Positions 35,516-44,583 of a DNA stretch of 64,000 nt are shown piece by piece. The DNA is taken from contig NZ_JAJTTE010000005.1 of the NCBI RefSeq assembly GCF_021343995.1, forward strand, positions 124,001-188,000, written 5' to 3'. Positions within the stretch are counted from its first letter, which is position 1, and each line of letters opens with the position of its first letter. Source of the stretch: Pseudonocardia terrae. Its GTDB lineage: Bacteria; Actinomycetota; Actinomycetes; Mycobacteriales; Pseudonocardiaceae. The notes beneath the pieces are model-generated. The model had not been told where the DNA came from, did no database searches, and saw nothing but the letters and a program-made list of their open reading frames with translations. A program made the position numbers and the translations under genes.

Positions 35516-38500
35516 GTGACAGAGACGATCAGCCGCCTGCCCGCCGAGGCGCCCGATGTCGGAGAAGCCGCACCGGATCGCCTGACCGGTATCGAGGCCC
35601 TCGTCCGGGTCCTGACCGATCAGGCCGCCGCCGACGCTCGCGCCGGCCTCACCACCGGCGGGTTCGTGTCCGGCTACCCGGGCTCGCCGATCGGCAGGCT
35701 GCACGACGTCCTGGAAGCCCGTTCCGCGGAGTTGGCCGAGCGGCGGATCGTGCACTCACCCGGGCTCAACGAGGAGCTCGCCGCCACCGCGGTCTGGGGC
35801 AGTCAGACGGTGGCCGGCACCCCCGGCGCGGCCGTCGACGGTGTGTTCGGGATGTGGTACGCGAAAGCCCCCGGAGTCGACCGGGCGGGCGATGCGCTGC
35901 GCCACGGCGCGATCCGCGGGGCCGCGCCGCACGGCGGGGTGCTCGTCGTGGCGGGCGACGACCCCAAGCCCAACGCCACGATGTACCCCAGCGACAGCAA
36001 CCTCGCGTTCCACGCCTGGGGCATGCCGGTGCTCTTCCCGAGCTCAGTCCAGGAGGTGCGGGACCTCGGCCTGCACGGCTACGCGCTCTCACGCGCCGCG
36101 GGCGTGTGGGTCGGGTTCAAGATGGTCACCTCGGTCGCCGACGGTACGGGGACGGTGCGGGACACGCCCGTCGTCCCGCGGATCCCGACCGTGACGCTCG
36201 ACGGCGTGCCCTTCGCTCCTCGCCTGCGGGTGAACGACGCCGGCGAACTCATGAAGGACGCTGAGCGGGACCTGCACGCGGCACGGCTCCGGCTCGCCGC
36301 CGAGTACATCCGACAGAACCGGCTCAACCCGGTCGTCGTGGATCCGCCGGGGGCCACGATCGGTGTGGTCGCCGCAGGGCCCGTCTACGCCGAGCTGCGC
36401 CGGGCCCTCGATCGGCTCGGTGTGGGCGAGGCTGACCTGCATCGCCGGGGGGTCCGGCTCAAGAAGGTCACGGCGCTGTCCCCGATCGACGCCGCGGAGT
36501 GGGAGGAGTTCGCGGACGGGCTGACCGAGATCATCGTGGTCGAGGAGAAGCGCCCGATCCTGGAGCCCTCGCTCAAGGACGCGCTGTACGGGCGCACCGA
36601 CCGGCCGACGATCGTCGGGAAGACCGACGAGTCCGGTGCGGAGTTCCTGCCGGTGCACGGGGAGATCACCACAGGTCTGCTCGCCCGCCGGTTCGCCGAG
36701 CGCTGGGGGCTGTCCGCCGCCGTCCCGCGTTCCCGCCCGGCGCCGTTGCCGCTGCTGACCACCTCCCGGACCGGCTTCTTCTGCTCGGGCTGCCCGCACA
36801 ACACCGGGCTGAAGGCGCCCGAGGGGGCGAGCGTCGGTGCGGGCATCGGCTGCCATCTGCTGGGCCTGTTCGCAGGGCGCCCGGAGCACGGGGAGATCTC
36901 GGGCTACACGCAGATGGGGGGTGAAGGTGCGCAGTGGCTGGGCATGGCCCCGTTCACGAACACCCCCCACCTCGTCCAGAATGTCGGGGACGGCACGTTC
37001 CACCACTCGGCCAGCCTCGCTGTGCGGGCGGCCGTCGCCGGCGGGGTGAACGTCACCTACAAGGTGCTCTACAACGGCACCGTCGGGATGACCGGTGGGC
37101 AGGAGGTCCGCGGCGGGATGACCGTGCCCGCGATGGCGCGGATGCTGCTCGCCGAGGGTGTCGCGCGAGTCGTGGTGACCAGCGACGATCCGGGGAAGTA
37201 CCGGCGGCGGGACCTGCCGCGCGGTGTCCGGGTCAGACCGCGCGAGGAGATCGTCGCGGTGCAGGAGGAGCTGGCCGGGGTGCCCGGTGTGACCGTGCTG
37301 ATCCACGACCAGATGTGTGCGGCGGAGAAGCGGCGGTGGCAGCGCCGGACCGGCACCACGGCCACGAAGCGTGTCATGATCAATGAGCGCGTGTGCGAGG
37401 CGTGCGGTGACTGCAGCCGGACCTCCCAGTGCCTGTCCGTGCAGCCGGTGGAGACCGAGTTCGGCCGCAAGACGACGATTCACCAGTCCTCCTGCAACAC
37501 GGACTACACCTGCGCCGCGGGAGACTGTCCGTCCTTCCTCACCGTCGAGACGAAGAACGCGACCCGTCGGAGGGCGGAGATCCCGGAGGCACCCTCGGTG
37601 CCGGAGCCCACGGTCGTGGTACCGCGGGACTCGTTCTCGATCCACATGACGGGGATCGGCGGGACCGGGGTCATCTCCGTGAGCCAGATGCTCGGCGCGG
37701 CGGCGACACTCGAGGGCAGGCGTGTGCGCAGCCTCGACCTCACCGGATCCACGATCAAGGCGGGCCCGGTCGTGTCCCAGCTCCAGGTCGTCGCGACAGG
37801 CGAGCCGCCGGCCGGTATCGCCGACGGCGGTGCGGACCTGTTCCTCGCGTTCGACCTGCTGGCGGGGATGACCCCCGCGAACCTCGCGCCGGCGGGCGCC
37901 GACCGGACCGTCGTGGTGGCGTCCTCGGCCGTGACGCCCACCGCGCAGATGGCCGTCGACCCCACGGTCCGCTACCCCTCGACGGAGGAGCTGCGCAGCA
38001 CGCTCGACGCGACCAGCAGGGCCGACCACAACGTTTACCTCGACGTCGAGATCCTGGCGGAGAGCATCGTCGGGACGCACATGGCGGCCAACGCGCTGCT
38101 GGTCGGTGTCGCCTTCCAGGCCGGGGCCCTCCCGCTGCGCGCCGACTCGATCGAGCAGGCGATCCGGGATCAGGGCACCGCGGTCGAGCAGAACCTGGCG
38201 GCCTTCCGCTGGGGTCGCGCGGTCGTCGCCGATCCCGCACTCGCCGAACGACTCGGAACCCGCCCGACGGGCCACGGTGCGGTCGACGGGCAGACCCGCG
38301 CCCTGGTCGAGCGGATCGGCGCGACCGGCGAACTGGCCCGGTTGCTCGAGATCCGGATCCCGGACCTGGTGGAGTACCACAGCGAGGCCTACGCCCGCAC
38401 CTATGCGGACGTGGTCGCCGAGGTGGCGGCGGCGGAGCGGGCCGTCGACGGTGACGGGCTGGCCCGGGCGGTGGCCTACCACCTGCACCGGGTCATGGCC

Positions 38501-38980
38501 TACAAGGACGAGTACGAGGTCGCCCGGCTGCACCTGCTGGACTCCGCGACCGCGACGGTGGAAGCCGAGTTCGGAACGGGCGCGCGGGTCTCCTGGAACC
38601 TGCACCCGCCCGTGCTGCGGTACCTCGGGATGGACCGCAAGATCACCCTCGGACCGTGGTTCCGGCCTGCGTTCGGGGCACTCCGGGCGATGCGCAGGGT
38701 GCGAGGAACCCCGGCCGACGTGTTCGGCCGCGCCCGGGTCCGCCGCGTCGAGCGGGCGCTCGTCGCCCACCACACCGCCCTCAGCCGAGCCGTCGCGGTC
38801 GGGCTGACGAACGAGAACCACGCGGCGAGGACCGCGCTGATCGAGGCGGTCGGGGAGGTCCGCGGCTACGAGGAGATCAAGATGGGCGCCGTCGTGCGGT
38901 ACGTCGAGGCGGCACGACCGCTGGCGGTCGTCGCAGGTGTGCCGTTCGCGACCGACGGGTTGGCGGAGGCGGACCGATGA
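35516..38980 (+). CDS. fused indolepyruvate-type 2-oxoacid:ferredoxin oxidoreductase
   Basis: An 1154-residue single chain: N-terminal pyrimidine-binding part (GGFVSGYPGSPIGRLHD), TPP part (GIGCHLLGL, then GDGTFHHSASL), a cysteine-rich insert from C627 (CEACGDCSRTSQC, later CNTDYTCAAGDC) and a C-terminal gamma domain (GIGGTGVISVSQMLG). This architecture matches fused IorA/IorB enzymes, which oxidatively decarboxylate aryl or branched 2-oxo acids to acyl-CoA and CO2. GTG start after GGGAG. A longer frame to 35066 is the shadow of the transporter. Next gene overlaps by ATGA. A ferredoxin must come from elsewhere. Confidence 0.93.
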   Translation: MTETISRLPAEAPDVGEAAPDRLTGIEALVRVLTDQAAADARAGLTTGGFVSGYPGSPIGRLHDVLEARSAELAERRIVHSPGLNEELAATAVWGSQTVAGTPGAAVDGVFGMWYAKAPGVDRAGDALRHGAIRGAAPHGGVLVVAGDDPKPNATMYPSDSNLAFHAWGMPVLFPSSVQEVRDLGLHGYALSRAAGVWVGFKMVTSVADGTGTVRDTPVVPRIPTVTLDGVPFAPRLRVNDAGELMKDAERDLHAARLRLAAEYIRQNRLNPVVVDPPGATIGVVAAGPVYAELRRALDRLGVGEADLHRRGVRLKKVTALSPIDAAEWEEFADGLTEIIVVEEKRPILEPSLKDALYGRTDRPTIVGKTDESGAEFLPVHGEITTGLLARRFAERWGLSAAVPRSRPAPLPLLTTSRTGFFCSGCPHNTGLKAPEGASVGAGIGCHLLGLFAGRPEHGEISGYTQMGGEGAQWLGMAPFTNTPHLVQNVGDGTFHHSASLAVRAAVAGGVNVTYKVLYNGTVGMTGGQEVRGGMTVPAMARMLLAEGVARVVVTSDDPGKYRRRDLPRGVRVRPREEIVAVQEELAGVPGVTVLIHDQMCAAEKRRWQRRTGTTATKRVMINERVCEACGDCSRTSQCLSVQPVETEFGRKTTIHQSSCNTDYTCAAGDCPSFLTVETKNATRRRAEIPEAPSVPEPTVVVPRDSFSIHMTGIGGTGVISVSQMLGAAATLEGRRVRSLDLTGSTIKAGPVVSQLQVVATGEPPAGIADGGADLFLAFDLLAGMTPANLAPAGADRTVVVASSAVTPTAQMAVDPTVRYPSTEELRSTLDATSRADHNVYLDVEILAESIVGTHMAANALLVGVAFQAGALPLRADSIEQAIRDQGTAVEQNLAAFRWGRAVVADPALAERLGTRPTGHGAVDGQTRALVERIGATGELARLLEIRIPDLVEYHSEAYARTYADVVAEVAAAERAVDGDGLARAVAYHLHRVMAYKDEYEVARLHLLDSATATVEAEFGTGARVSWNLHPPVLRYLGMDRKITLGPWFRPAFGALRAMRRVRGTPADVFGRARVRRVERALVAHHTALSRAVAVGLTNENHAARTALIEAVGEVRGYEEIKMGAVVRYVEAARPLAVVAGVPFATDGLAEADR

Positions 38981-39834
38981 GCACCGCCCTCTCCGGACTG
39001 TGCCGCTACACCGTCGAGGCCTACGACGACGTCGTCGGCGGGCCCGGTCCGACAACGCCGACCGGGCGGGCCCGCCCGCTCCCCGCCGAGCTCGCCGCGT
39101 TGTCGCAGGCCGAGGCGTACGCGGTCCAGCGCGAGTGCGTCACGGAGCTGTGCGCGACGTGGGGAGCCCGGCCGCGCGGCTACAAGATCAGCGTTACCGG
39201 GAAGGCCGACCAGGAACGGATCGGGGCCACCGAGCCGACCTTCGGCAGGCTGACGGACCGGCACCTCCTTCCGAGCGGTGCGGTGATCCCTCTCGATCTG
39301 GCCAACCAGCCGCTGCTCGAACCGGAGCTCGTCCTGCGCACCTCCGCCGACCTCGGACCGCAGGCGGGCCCGGACGAGATCCACGCCGTGGTCGAGATCG
39401 CCGCCGCGTTGGAGATCCCCGTCTGCCGGTTCGTGGACTGGTGGCCCGAGGGACAGCTCCCTCGGCTCACCCTCATGGGTCTGATCGCGGACAACTCCGT
39501 CGCCGGCTTCGTCGTGCTGGGCACACGGTGGTCACGGCTGCCGAGAGAGCGGGTCCGGCAGGTGACGGCGACCGTGGACACACCCGACGGCGATGTGGTG
39601 CACGGTCACGCGTCGGCAGTCCTGGGCGACCCGCTGGCGGCGCTCTCCTGGTTGGTCGGCGCCCTCGCGCGGACCGGGGAGATCCTGCCCGCCGGGTCGC
39701 TGGTGTCCAGCGGGACCCTGGCCGCACCCACCCGAGCCGTGCCCGGTACCTACCGGGCACGCTTCGACCAGGGGATCGGCGAGGTCGCCGTCACGTTCGC
39801 GGAAGGGGTGGGATCGTCGTGGATCTCGAGCTGA
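38977..39834 (+). CDS. 2-keto-4-pentenoate hydratase / FAH-like protein
   Basis: A 285-residue protein of the hydratase/decarboxylase group (MhpD-like): YKISVTGKADQERIGATEP, LEPELVLRTSADL and GHASAVLGDPLAALSWL are family blocks, with metal ligands expected around EPE. Reaction in the family: metal-dependent hydration of 2-hydroxypenta-2,4-dienoate or decarboxylation of 4-oxalocrotonate. It may feed 2-oxo acids to the oxidoreductase upstream. ATGA overlap upstream, 16-base overlap downstream. Confidence 0.88.
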   Translation: MSTALSGLCRYTVEAYDDVVGGPGPTTPTGRARPLPAELAALSQAEAYAVQRECVTELCATWGARPRGYKISVTGKADQERIGATEPTFGRLTDRHLLPSGAVIPLDLANQPLLEPELVLRTSADLGPQAGPDEIHAVVEIAAALEIPVCRFVDWWPEGQLPRLTLMGLIADNSVAGFVVLGTRWSRLPRERVRQVTATVDTPDGDVVHGHASAVLGDPLAALSWLVGALARTGEILPAGSLVSSGTLAAPTRAVPGTYRARFDQGIGEVAVTFAEGVGSSWISS

Positions 39835-40592
39835 AGGACCGTACGTTCCTGGTCACGGGCGGTACTGCGGGCCTGGGGTTCGGCATTGCGGAGGTGCTGG
39901 TCCGGGAAGGCGCACACGTCGCCGTCTGCGGCCGCGACTCCGGGCGCCTGGCCGACGCCGCGGAGCGGCTCGGCGGCGACGTGCTCGCGGTATGCGCCGA
40001 CGTCACCCGCGCCGAGGACATCGAGGCGCTGGTCGCCGCGGCGGGCGAGCGCTGGGGCAGGCTGGACGGGCTGGTCAGCAACGCCGGGGTGCACACTTCG
40101 GGCACGTTCGTCGACACCTCCGACGAGGAGTGGCAGGCGGACTTCGAGCTGAAGCTGCTCGCAGCCGTCCGGCTGGTCCGGACAGCACTGCCGCTCCTGC
40201 GGGCAGCGGAGGGCGGCGCCTCGGTGCTCAGCGTGCTGAGCATCTTCGCCCGGTTCCAGCCGGCCCGGTCGATGCCGAGCTCGGTCTACCGCTCCGCTGG
40301 TCTCGCGCTCACCAAGGGCCTGTCGAACGAGCTTGCGGCGGACCGGATCCGGGTCAACGCCCTGCTCGTCGGGTTCATCCGCAGCGACCAATGGGTCCGA
40401 GCCGCTGCCGCCACCGGGGAGGACGTGGCGGACTACGAACGCCGACGCGCAACCGAGCTCGGCATCCCGCTCGGCAGAGCCGGCACGACCGAGGAGTTCG
40501 CCGACCTCGCGGCGTTCGTGCTGTCGCCACGGGCGGGGTACCTCACCGGTACCGCGCTGAACGTCGACGGCGGACTCTCACCGGTGGTATAG
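39819..40592 (+). CDS. short-chain dehydrogenase/reductase
   Basis: A 257-residue SDR: VTGGTAGLGFGIAEV cofactor motif, SNAG (residues ~80-85), and LNVDGGLSPVV end. At the catalytic site it reads SVYRSAGLALTKGLS: the tyrosine is present but position +4 is Ala (YRSAG), so the canonical Y-x3-K lysine is missing; the later lysine in LTKG is not in register. This may mark an altered or dead dehydrogenase. GTG start inside the end of the hydratase gene; the next gene begins directly after its TAG. Confidence 0.85.
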   Translation: MDLELKDRTFLVTGGTAGLGFGIAEVLVREGAHVAVCGRDSGRLADAAERLGGDVLAVCADVTRAEDIEALVAAAGERWGRLDGLVSNAGVHTSGTFVDTSDEEWQADFELKLLAAVRLVRTALPLLRAAEGGASVLSVLSIFARFQPARSMPSSVYRSAGLALTKGLSNELAADRIRVNALLVGFIRSDQWVRAAAATGEDVADYERRRATELGIPLGRAGTTEEFADLAAFVLSPRAGYLTGTALNVDGGLSPVV

Positions 40593-41807
40593 GTGCACGC
40601 ATTCGGCTTCGATGTCCGGCTCCGGGCGCCCGAGCGTCTGATCAGCCTGGAGGACTACCAACGGGCGGCGCGACGCGTCCTCCCACGCATGGTGTCCAGT
40701 TTCGTCGACGGCGGTGCGGAGGGGCTTCGCACCGTCGCCGCCAACCGCGCCGCCTTCGACGACTGGCAGCTCGTGCCTCGTCTGCTTGTCGGGCACGACA
40801 CCCCGCGACTGGGCGTGACCGTCGCCGGCACCCCGCTCGCGCTGCCGGTCCTGCTGGCACCGACCGGGTTCACCGGGCTCTCGCGGTGGAGCGGCGACCG
40901 TGATGCCGTGCGCGCCGCGGAGCGGTGCGGGACCCGGTACTGCGTCAGCACCGCGGCCTCGTGGACGCTGGAGGAGATCGCGGAGGCGGGGACCACCGAC
41001 CACGTCTTCCAGCTCTATCCCACCGGCACCGCCGGGCTGTCGGCGGAGCTGCTGCGACGCGCTCGGAACGCGGGTTACCGCACGCTGATGGTCACCGCCG
41101 ACGTGCCGGTCATGGGCAACCGCGAGGGTGAGCGACGGGAGGGGATGGGCATCCCGCCGGTGCTGACACCTCGGCGGCTGCTCGACGTCGCCCGGCACCC
41201 GCGCTGGGCGGCCGCCGTCGTGCGCCACCGTCGGGTGGGCGGTCGCAACATGGTCGACGAGGGAGGCGTCGCAGCAGCGGTCCGGGCAGCCGAGCTGCAG
41301 GAGCGGGCCGTGATGCAGGCAGAGCTGAGCTGGGACGACCTGGCCTGGATGCGGGACGGGTGGCCGGGCCGGATGTACCTCAAGGGCGTGCTCCGGGCCG
41401 AGGACGCGAGCCGCGCGGTGGACCTGGGATGCGACGGCGTGGTCGTGTCGAACCACGGCGGCCGCCAGCTCGACGGTGCACCGCCGAGCCTCGCCGTCCT
41501 GCCGGAGGTCGTCGGCGAGGTCGGTGACCGCGCGGAGGTGCTGTTCGACGGCGGCATCCGGCGCGGTTCGGACGTCGTCACCGCCCTCGCCCTGGGCGCG
41601 GACGCGGTCCTGATCGGCAGGCCCTACGTCCACGGACTCGCGGTGGCCGGCCAGCGGGGCGTGGAGCACGTCCTGGAGATCCTCCGCGAGGAGATCACCC
41701 GCACCCTCGTCCTGCTCGGCGTGGCGGGCGTCGCGGACCTGGACCGCTCCCATCTCCGTCCCGCGACCGGCGGTCACGCGTCCACGGATCGGGTCCCGGC
41801 GTACTGA
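40593..41807 (+). CDS. FMN-dependent alpha-hydroxy-acid oxidase/dehydrogenase
   Basis: A 404-residue member of the lactate/mandelate/glycolate oxidase family: LLAPTGFTGL, VFQLYPTG, GWPGRMYLKGVLRAEDA, the catalytic SNHGGRQLDG (base His) and DGGIRRGSDVVTALALGADAV FMN-phosphate site. It oxidises a 2-hydroxy acid to a 2-oxo acid. GTG start with zero bases after the SDR stop. Its product type is the substrate type of the oxidoreductase three genes upstream, so the operon probably converts a 2-hydroxy acid to acyl-CoA. Confidence 0.92.
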   Translation: MHAFGFDVRLRAPERLISLEDYQRAARRVLPRMVSSFVDGGAEGLRTVAANRAAFDDWQLVPRLLVGHDTPRLGVTVAGTPLALPVLLAPTGFTGLSRWSGDRDAVRAAERCGTRYCVSTAASWTLEEIAEAGTTDHVFQLYPTGTAGLSAELLRRARNAGYRTLMVTADVPVMGNREGERREGMGIPPVLTPRRLLDVARHPRWAAAVVRHRRVGGRNMVDEGGVAAAVRAAELQERAVMQAELSWDDLAWMRDGWPGRMYLKGVLRAEDASRAVDLGCDGVVVSNHGGRQLDGAPPSLAVLPEVVGEVGDRAEVLFDGGIRRGSDVVTALALGADAVLIGRPYVHGLAVAGQRGVEHVLEILREEITRTLVLLGVAGVADLDRSHLRPATGGHASTDRVPAY

Positions 41808-41875
41808 GTGCTCGGTCGGCGAACCGTCTTCGTCGGCCGCTGTCGTCATCGGCCGCCGCCAGCCACGCGAGGAGG

Positions 41876-42424
41876 TCACCGCATCCCGGCGGTCTTCTCC
41901 AGGTAGGCGAGTGCGGCCTCCCCGTCGTCGGCGAAGAAGACCAGGGCGGCGAGAGGGACGGGCAGAAATCCCTCTGCGTCCATCCGCCGGAGCTGGAGCG
42001 TCAGTCCGTCGTAGAAGCCCGCCGTGTTCAGCAGCACCACCGGCTTGTCGTGCAGTTTGTGCTTCCTCAGCTCCAGGATCTCGGTCGCCTCGTCCAGAGT
42101 GCCCAGGCCACCGGCCATCACCACGATGGCGTCGGCGCCGGCCAGCATCAGCGCCTTGCGTTCGGCGAGATCTCCGGCGATGACCATCTCGTCGGCGTCC
42201 TTCCTTGCCACGTCGCGGAGGAAGCCGACCGAGATCCCGACGAGCCGGCCTCCGGCCTCCCGGACCCCGTCGGCGACGACCTTCATCAGTCCGGTATCGG
42301 ATCCGCCCCAGATCAGGGTGTGGCCGCCCTTGCCGAGAAGCTCGGCGAACTCGCGGGCCGGACGGGTGTAGCGCTCGTCGAGATCGGCCCCGGAGAGGAA
42401 GACGCAGATTCTCACTGTGCGCAC
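41876..42424 (-). CDS. LOG-family (TIGR00730-like) protein
   Basis: A 182-residue Rossmann-type protein resembling cytokinin riboside monophosphate phosphoribohydrolases. Blocks: WGGSDTGLMKVVADG and VVMAGGLGTLDEATEI. The usual PGGxGTxxE motif begins with Ala instead of Pro, and the first block has GSDTGLM for the usual GGxxGLM. GTG at 42424 lies three bases from the duplicated TA of the IS element; GTG at 42415 is an alternative start. The original promoter has been separated from it by the insertion. Confidence 0.8.
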   Translation of the reverse strand: MRTVRICVFLSGADLDERYTRPAREFAELLGKGGHTLIWGGSDTGLMKVVADGVREAGGRLVGISVGFLRDVARKDADEMVIAGDLAERKALMLAGADAIVVMAGGLGTLDEATEILELRKHKLHDKPVVLLNTAGFYDGLTLQLRRMDAEGFLPVPLAALVFFADDGEAALAYLEKTAGMR

Positions 42425-42442
42425 TCTAGTAGTGTGTCGCAG

Positions 42443-43584
42443 CTAATTCATTGGGTATAGGTGGCGGAGTTTGGTGCGGGCGTCGGCGGTGGTGAAGTGC
42501 CATTGGATTTGGCGTTGGTCGGCGTTCACGGCGGTCTGCCAGGCGGCCAGCTCGGTGTTGAGCAGGTCGAGGTCGGCGATGCGGCGGTCGAGGCAGTGGC
42601 GGGTCAGTGCGGAGAGCTCTATCTCGGCGATGTTGAGCCAGGAGCCGTGTGTGGGGGTGTGATGGATCTCCAGGCGTTGAGCGAGGGCGAAGGCGGTGGC
42701 CGGGTCGAAGGCCTCGTAGAGCGAGCTGGTGCCGTGGGTGTTGAGGTTGTCCATGACCAGGACGACGGCCTCGGCGTCGGGGTAGTCGACGGTGAGTAGC
42801 TGCTGGACCTGGTGTGCCCAGTCGATCCTGGTGCGGTGGGGTCGGGCGTCGACCCGTCGCCATCCGGCGAGGGGTTCGACCCAGCAGAAGATCGAGCAGG
42901 TGCCGCTGCGGACGTACTCGTTGTCTTCCCGGCGGTCGCGGCCCGGGACGGCGGGGATCGGGTCCCGGACCTGCCCGAGCATCTGGTAGGGCTTCTCGTC
43001 CATGCACACCACCGGACGGCGTGGATCCAGAGGGCGGGTGTAGACCGCTAGGACGTCCTCCATCCGGGCGGCGAACTCGGCGTTGGCGTGCGGCGGGATG
43101 GTCGGGCACTTCTTCAGATGAGGACGCAGTGCCGTTTTTTTAGCACCCGGCCGATGGTGGAGTGGTCCAGGTCGGGCAGGTCCTCGACGAGGGCGACATG
43201 GCGCTCCAGCAGCCGCAGCGACCAACGGTTGTAGCCCTGGGGTGGAGCCGAACGGGCCAGCGCGATCAGACGGGCCTCGACCTCACCGGTCACGATCGGC
43301 GCCACTGGCGGGACCTCCCGCGCCTTGCGCCCGATCGTGGCCAGCACATCACCCTTGGTCTCCACGAACCGCTTCGTGACCACCCGCACCGTGGTCGTCG
43401 AGGTACCCGCCCGCTCGGCGACCACCACCTGCTCGGGTACCGGGCCGGCGTTGACGTCGAGCTCCAGCAACACACGCGCCCGCATGATCATCCGTGCCGG
43501 GTGCACCCCGGACCTGGTCAGCTTGGTCAGGAACTCACGCTCGGCCGCCGACAAGCCGACCGTGAACACCTTCGGACGAGGCAT
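42443..43584 (-). CDS. IS630-family transposase, two frames joined by -1 frameshift
   Basis: First frame (43584-43114): helix-turn-helix domain beginning [19 protein letters not shown]. Second frame (entered near 43135, ending at 42443): DDE catalytic domain with [20 protein letters not shown] and [10 protein letters not shown] supplying the two Asp and final Glu. The frames meet at a run of seven A on the coding strand, so a -1 slip gives one protein of about 380 residues, normal for IS630. Both halves look intact, so the element may be active. Confidence 0.85.
43135..43141 (-). other. slippery heptamer for programmed -1 frameshift
   Basis: On the coding strand the sequence reads CTA AAA AAA CGG in the first frame, an A_AAA_AAA heptamer in the right register. 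Slipping back one base gives ACG GCA CTG and continues into the DDE domain; the unshifted frame ends ten codons later. Confidence 0.7.
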
Positions 43585-43724
43585 CGGATGCGCATCCTCT
43601 CAGCAGCAGATCAGGACTGCCGAGTACCGATACACCATATAGCTTGACATTCAGCGGCGACACGCTACTAGGTAGGGCTCGCGGCCGCCGGAGCCTCCCC
43701 AGGCCCCCTCTCGTTTCTCGAAGG

Positions 43725-43865
43725 TCACCGGCAACGTGGGGTCCCGACCCCGCGTAGGGCCACCCCGAGCAGCACCAGCAGGGTCGCGGCCGCGACGCTG
43801 CCGAGCAGGACCAGCACCGCTCCGACCGCCCGCAGCGAGTCCGTGGTCTGACGGGGTCCGCTGAA
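43725..43865 (-). other. possible short hydrophobic peptide or gene tail
   Basis: Between the IS and the TetR stop the minus strand encodes TTDSLRAVGAVLVLLGS followed by VAAATLLVLLGVALRGV and a stop: one convincing membrane helix. No clear start or ribosome site exists, since the frame runs back into the TetR gene. It may be the tail of a membrane gene cut away by the IS, or chance in GC-rich DNA. Confidence 0.15.
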
Positions 43866-43873
43866 CGGTGTCC

Positions 43874-44464
43874 TCAGTCCGCGGGGAGCAGCAGGTCGAG
43901 GAAGCGGCCGTGCAGGTCCGGCAGGTCCTGGTCGGAGTGCGCGATCCAGTACTCGTGTGCGCCGAGGGTGGCCGCCAGGGTGGCGTGCCCAGCGGCGATG
44001 GCGACGAGGTCGCCCTCGTCGGTGTCGCGGCGGCGCGCCACGAAGGCCGTGGCGATGCGGCGCCACTCGTCGTGCCGGAGCGCCGCCTTCTCCTGCACGG
44101 CGGGCACCGTGAGCAGGAGCTGGGCCCGGTGCAGCATCCAGGTCCGTTCCTCGGGCGGGTGGTGCAGGGCGGTGGGGGCGGTGCGGATGATGGCGTGGCG
44201 CCACGGCTCCGTCGCGGGCGCCTCGTCGAGCAGGCGGCGGAAGGTGGCGATCTCAGTGGGCGACTCGACCCAGAGGACGTCGGCCTTGGTGGAGAAGTAG
44301 CGGAAGAAGGTCCGGCGGCTGACTCCGGCTGCGGCGGCGATGTCGTCCACCGAGGTCTGTTCGAACCCGCGCTCGACGAACAGGGCCTGGGCGACGGCGG
44401 CGAGCTGGTGCGCGCTGGTGAGCGCGGGGCGGCCGCCGCGGTCGGTGGCGCCGGTGGTGGACAC
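43874..44464 (-). CDS. TetR/AcrR family transcriptional regulator
   Basis: About 196 residues with the helix-turn-helix VDDIAAAAGVSRRTFFRYF and a C-terminal ligand domain. The frame reaches 44560 but that would put the palindromic operator inside the gene. GTG at 44464 is my choice; a CTG at 44506, preceded by GAGGAG, is an alternative. It is divergent from the mycofactocin-type SDR and probably represses it. The neighbouring aldoxime dehydratase may belong to the same unit. Confidence 0.87.
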   Translation of the reverse strand: MSTTGATDRGGRPALTSAHQLAAVAQALFVERGFEQTSVDDIAAAAGVSRRTFFRYFSTKADVLWVESPTEIATFRRLLDEAPATEPWRHAIIRTAPTALHHPPEERTWMLHRAQLLLTVPAVQEKAALRHDEWRRIATAFVARRRDTDEGDLVAIAAGHATLAATLGAHEYWIAHSDQDLPDLHGRFLDLLLPAD

Positions 44465-44523
44465 CTCGGGAATGGTCGCACGGGGTGTCGCGGCGAGCGC
44501 GGTCAGTGGATCTCCTCGACTTT

Positions 44524-44538
44524 TGACACACCGTGTCA
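44524..44538. promoter_or_regulatory. TetR operator candidate
   Basis: TGACAC-ACC-GTGTCA, perfect 6-bp arms, between the TetR and SDR starts and 46 bases before the SDR ATG. Typical size and position for a TetR-family operator controlling both genes. Confidence 0.55.
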
Positions 44539-44583
44539 TAACCTGCGGGCGACGGAGCAACGATGCAGGTCGGAGGCAAGGTC

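Larger units (their letters stand above)
42429..43668. mobile_element. IS630-family insertion sequence
   Basis: 1240-bp element. Ends read inward GTAGTGTGTCGCAGCTAA and GTAGCGTGTCGCCGCTGA, 15 of 18 positions matching. Both sides carry TA (42427-42428 and 43669-43670), the target duplication typical of IS630/Tc1 elements. It holds a two-frame transposase on the minus strand. The inner GC content is lower than its surroundings, for example near TAGCTTGACATTC, fitting recent arrival. It lies between the LOG gene and a TetR / aldoxime dehydratase group. Confidence 0.88.

Noticed and set aside
36089..39055. 988-codon open frame on the minus strand
   Set aside because: Antisense to the fused 2-oxoacid oxidoreductase, whose TPP and Fe-S motifs are clear.
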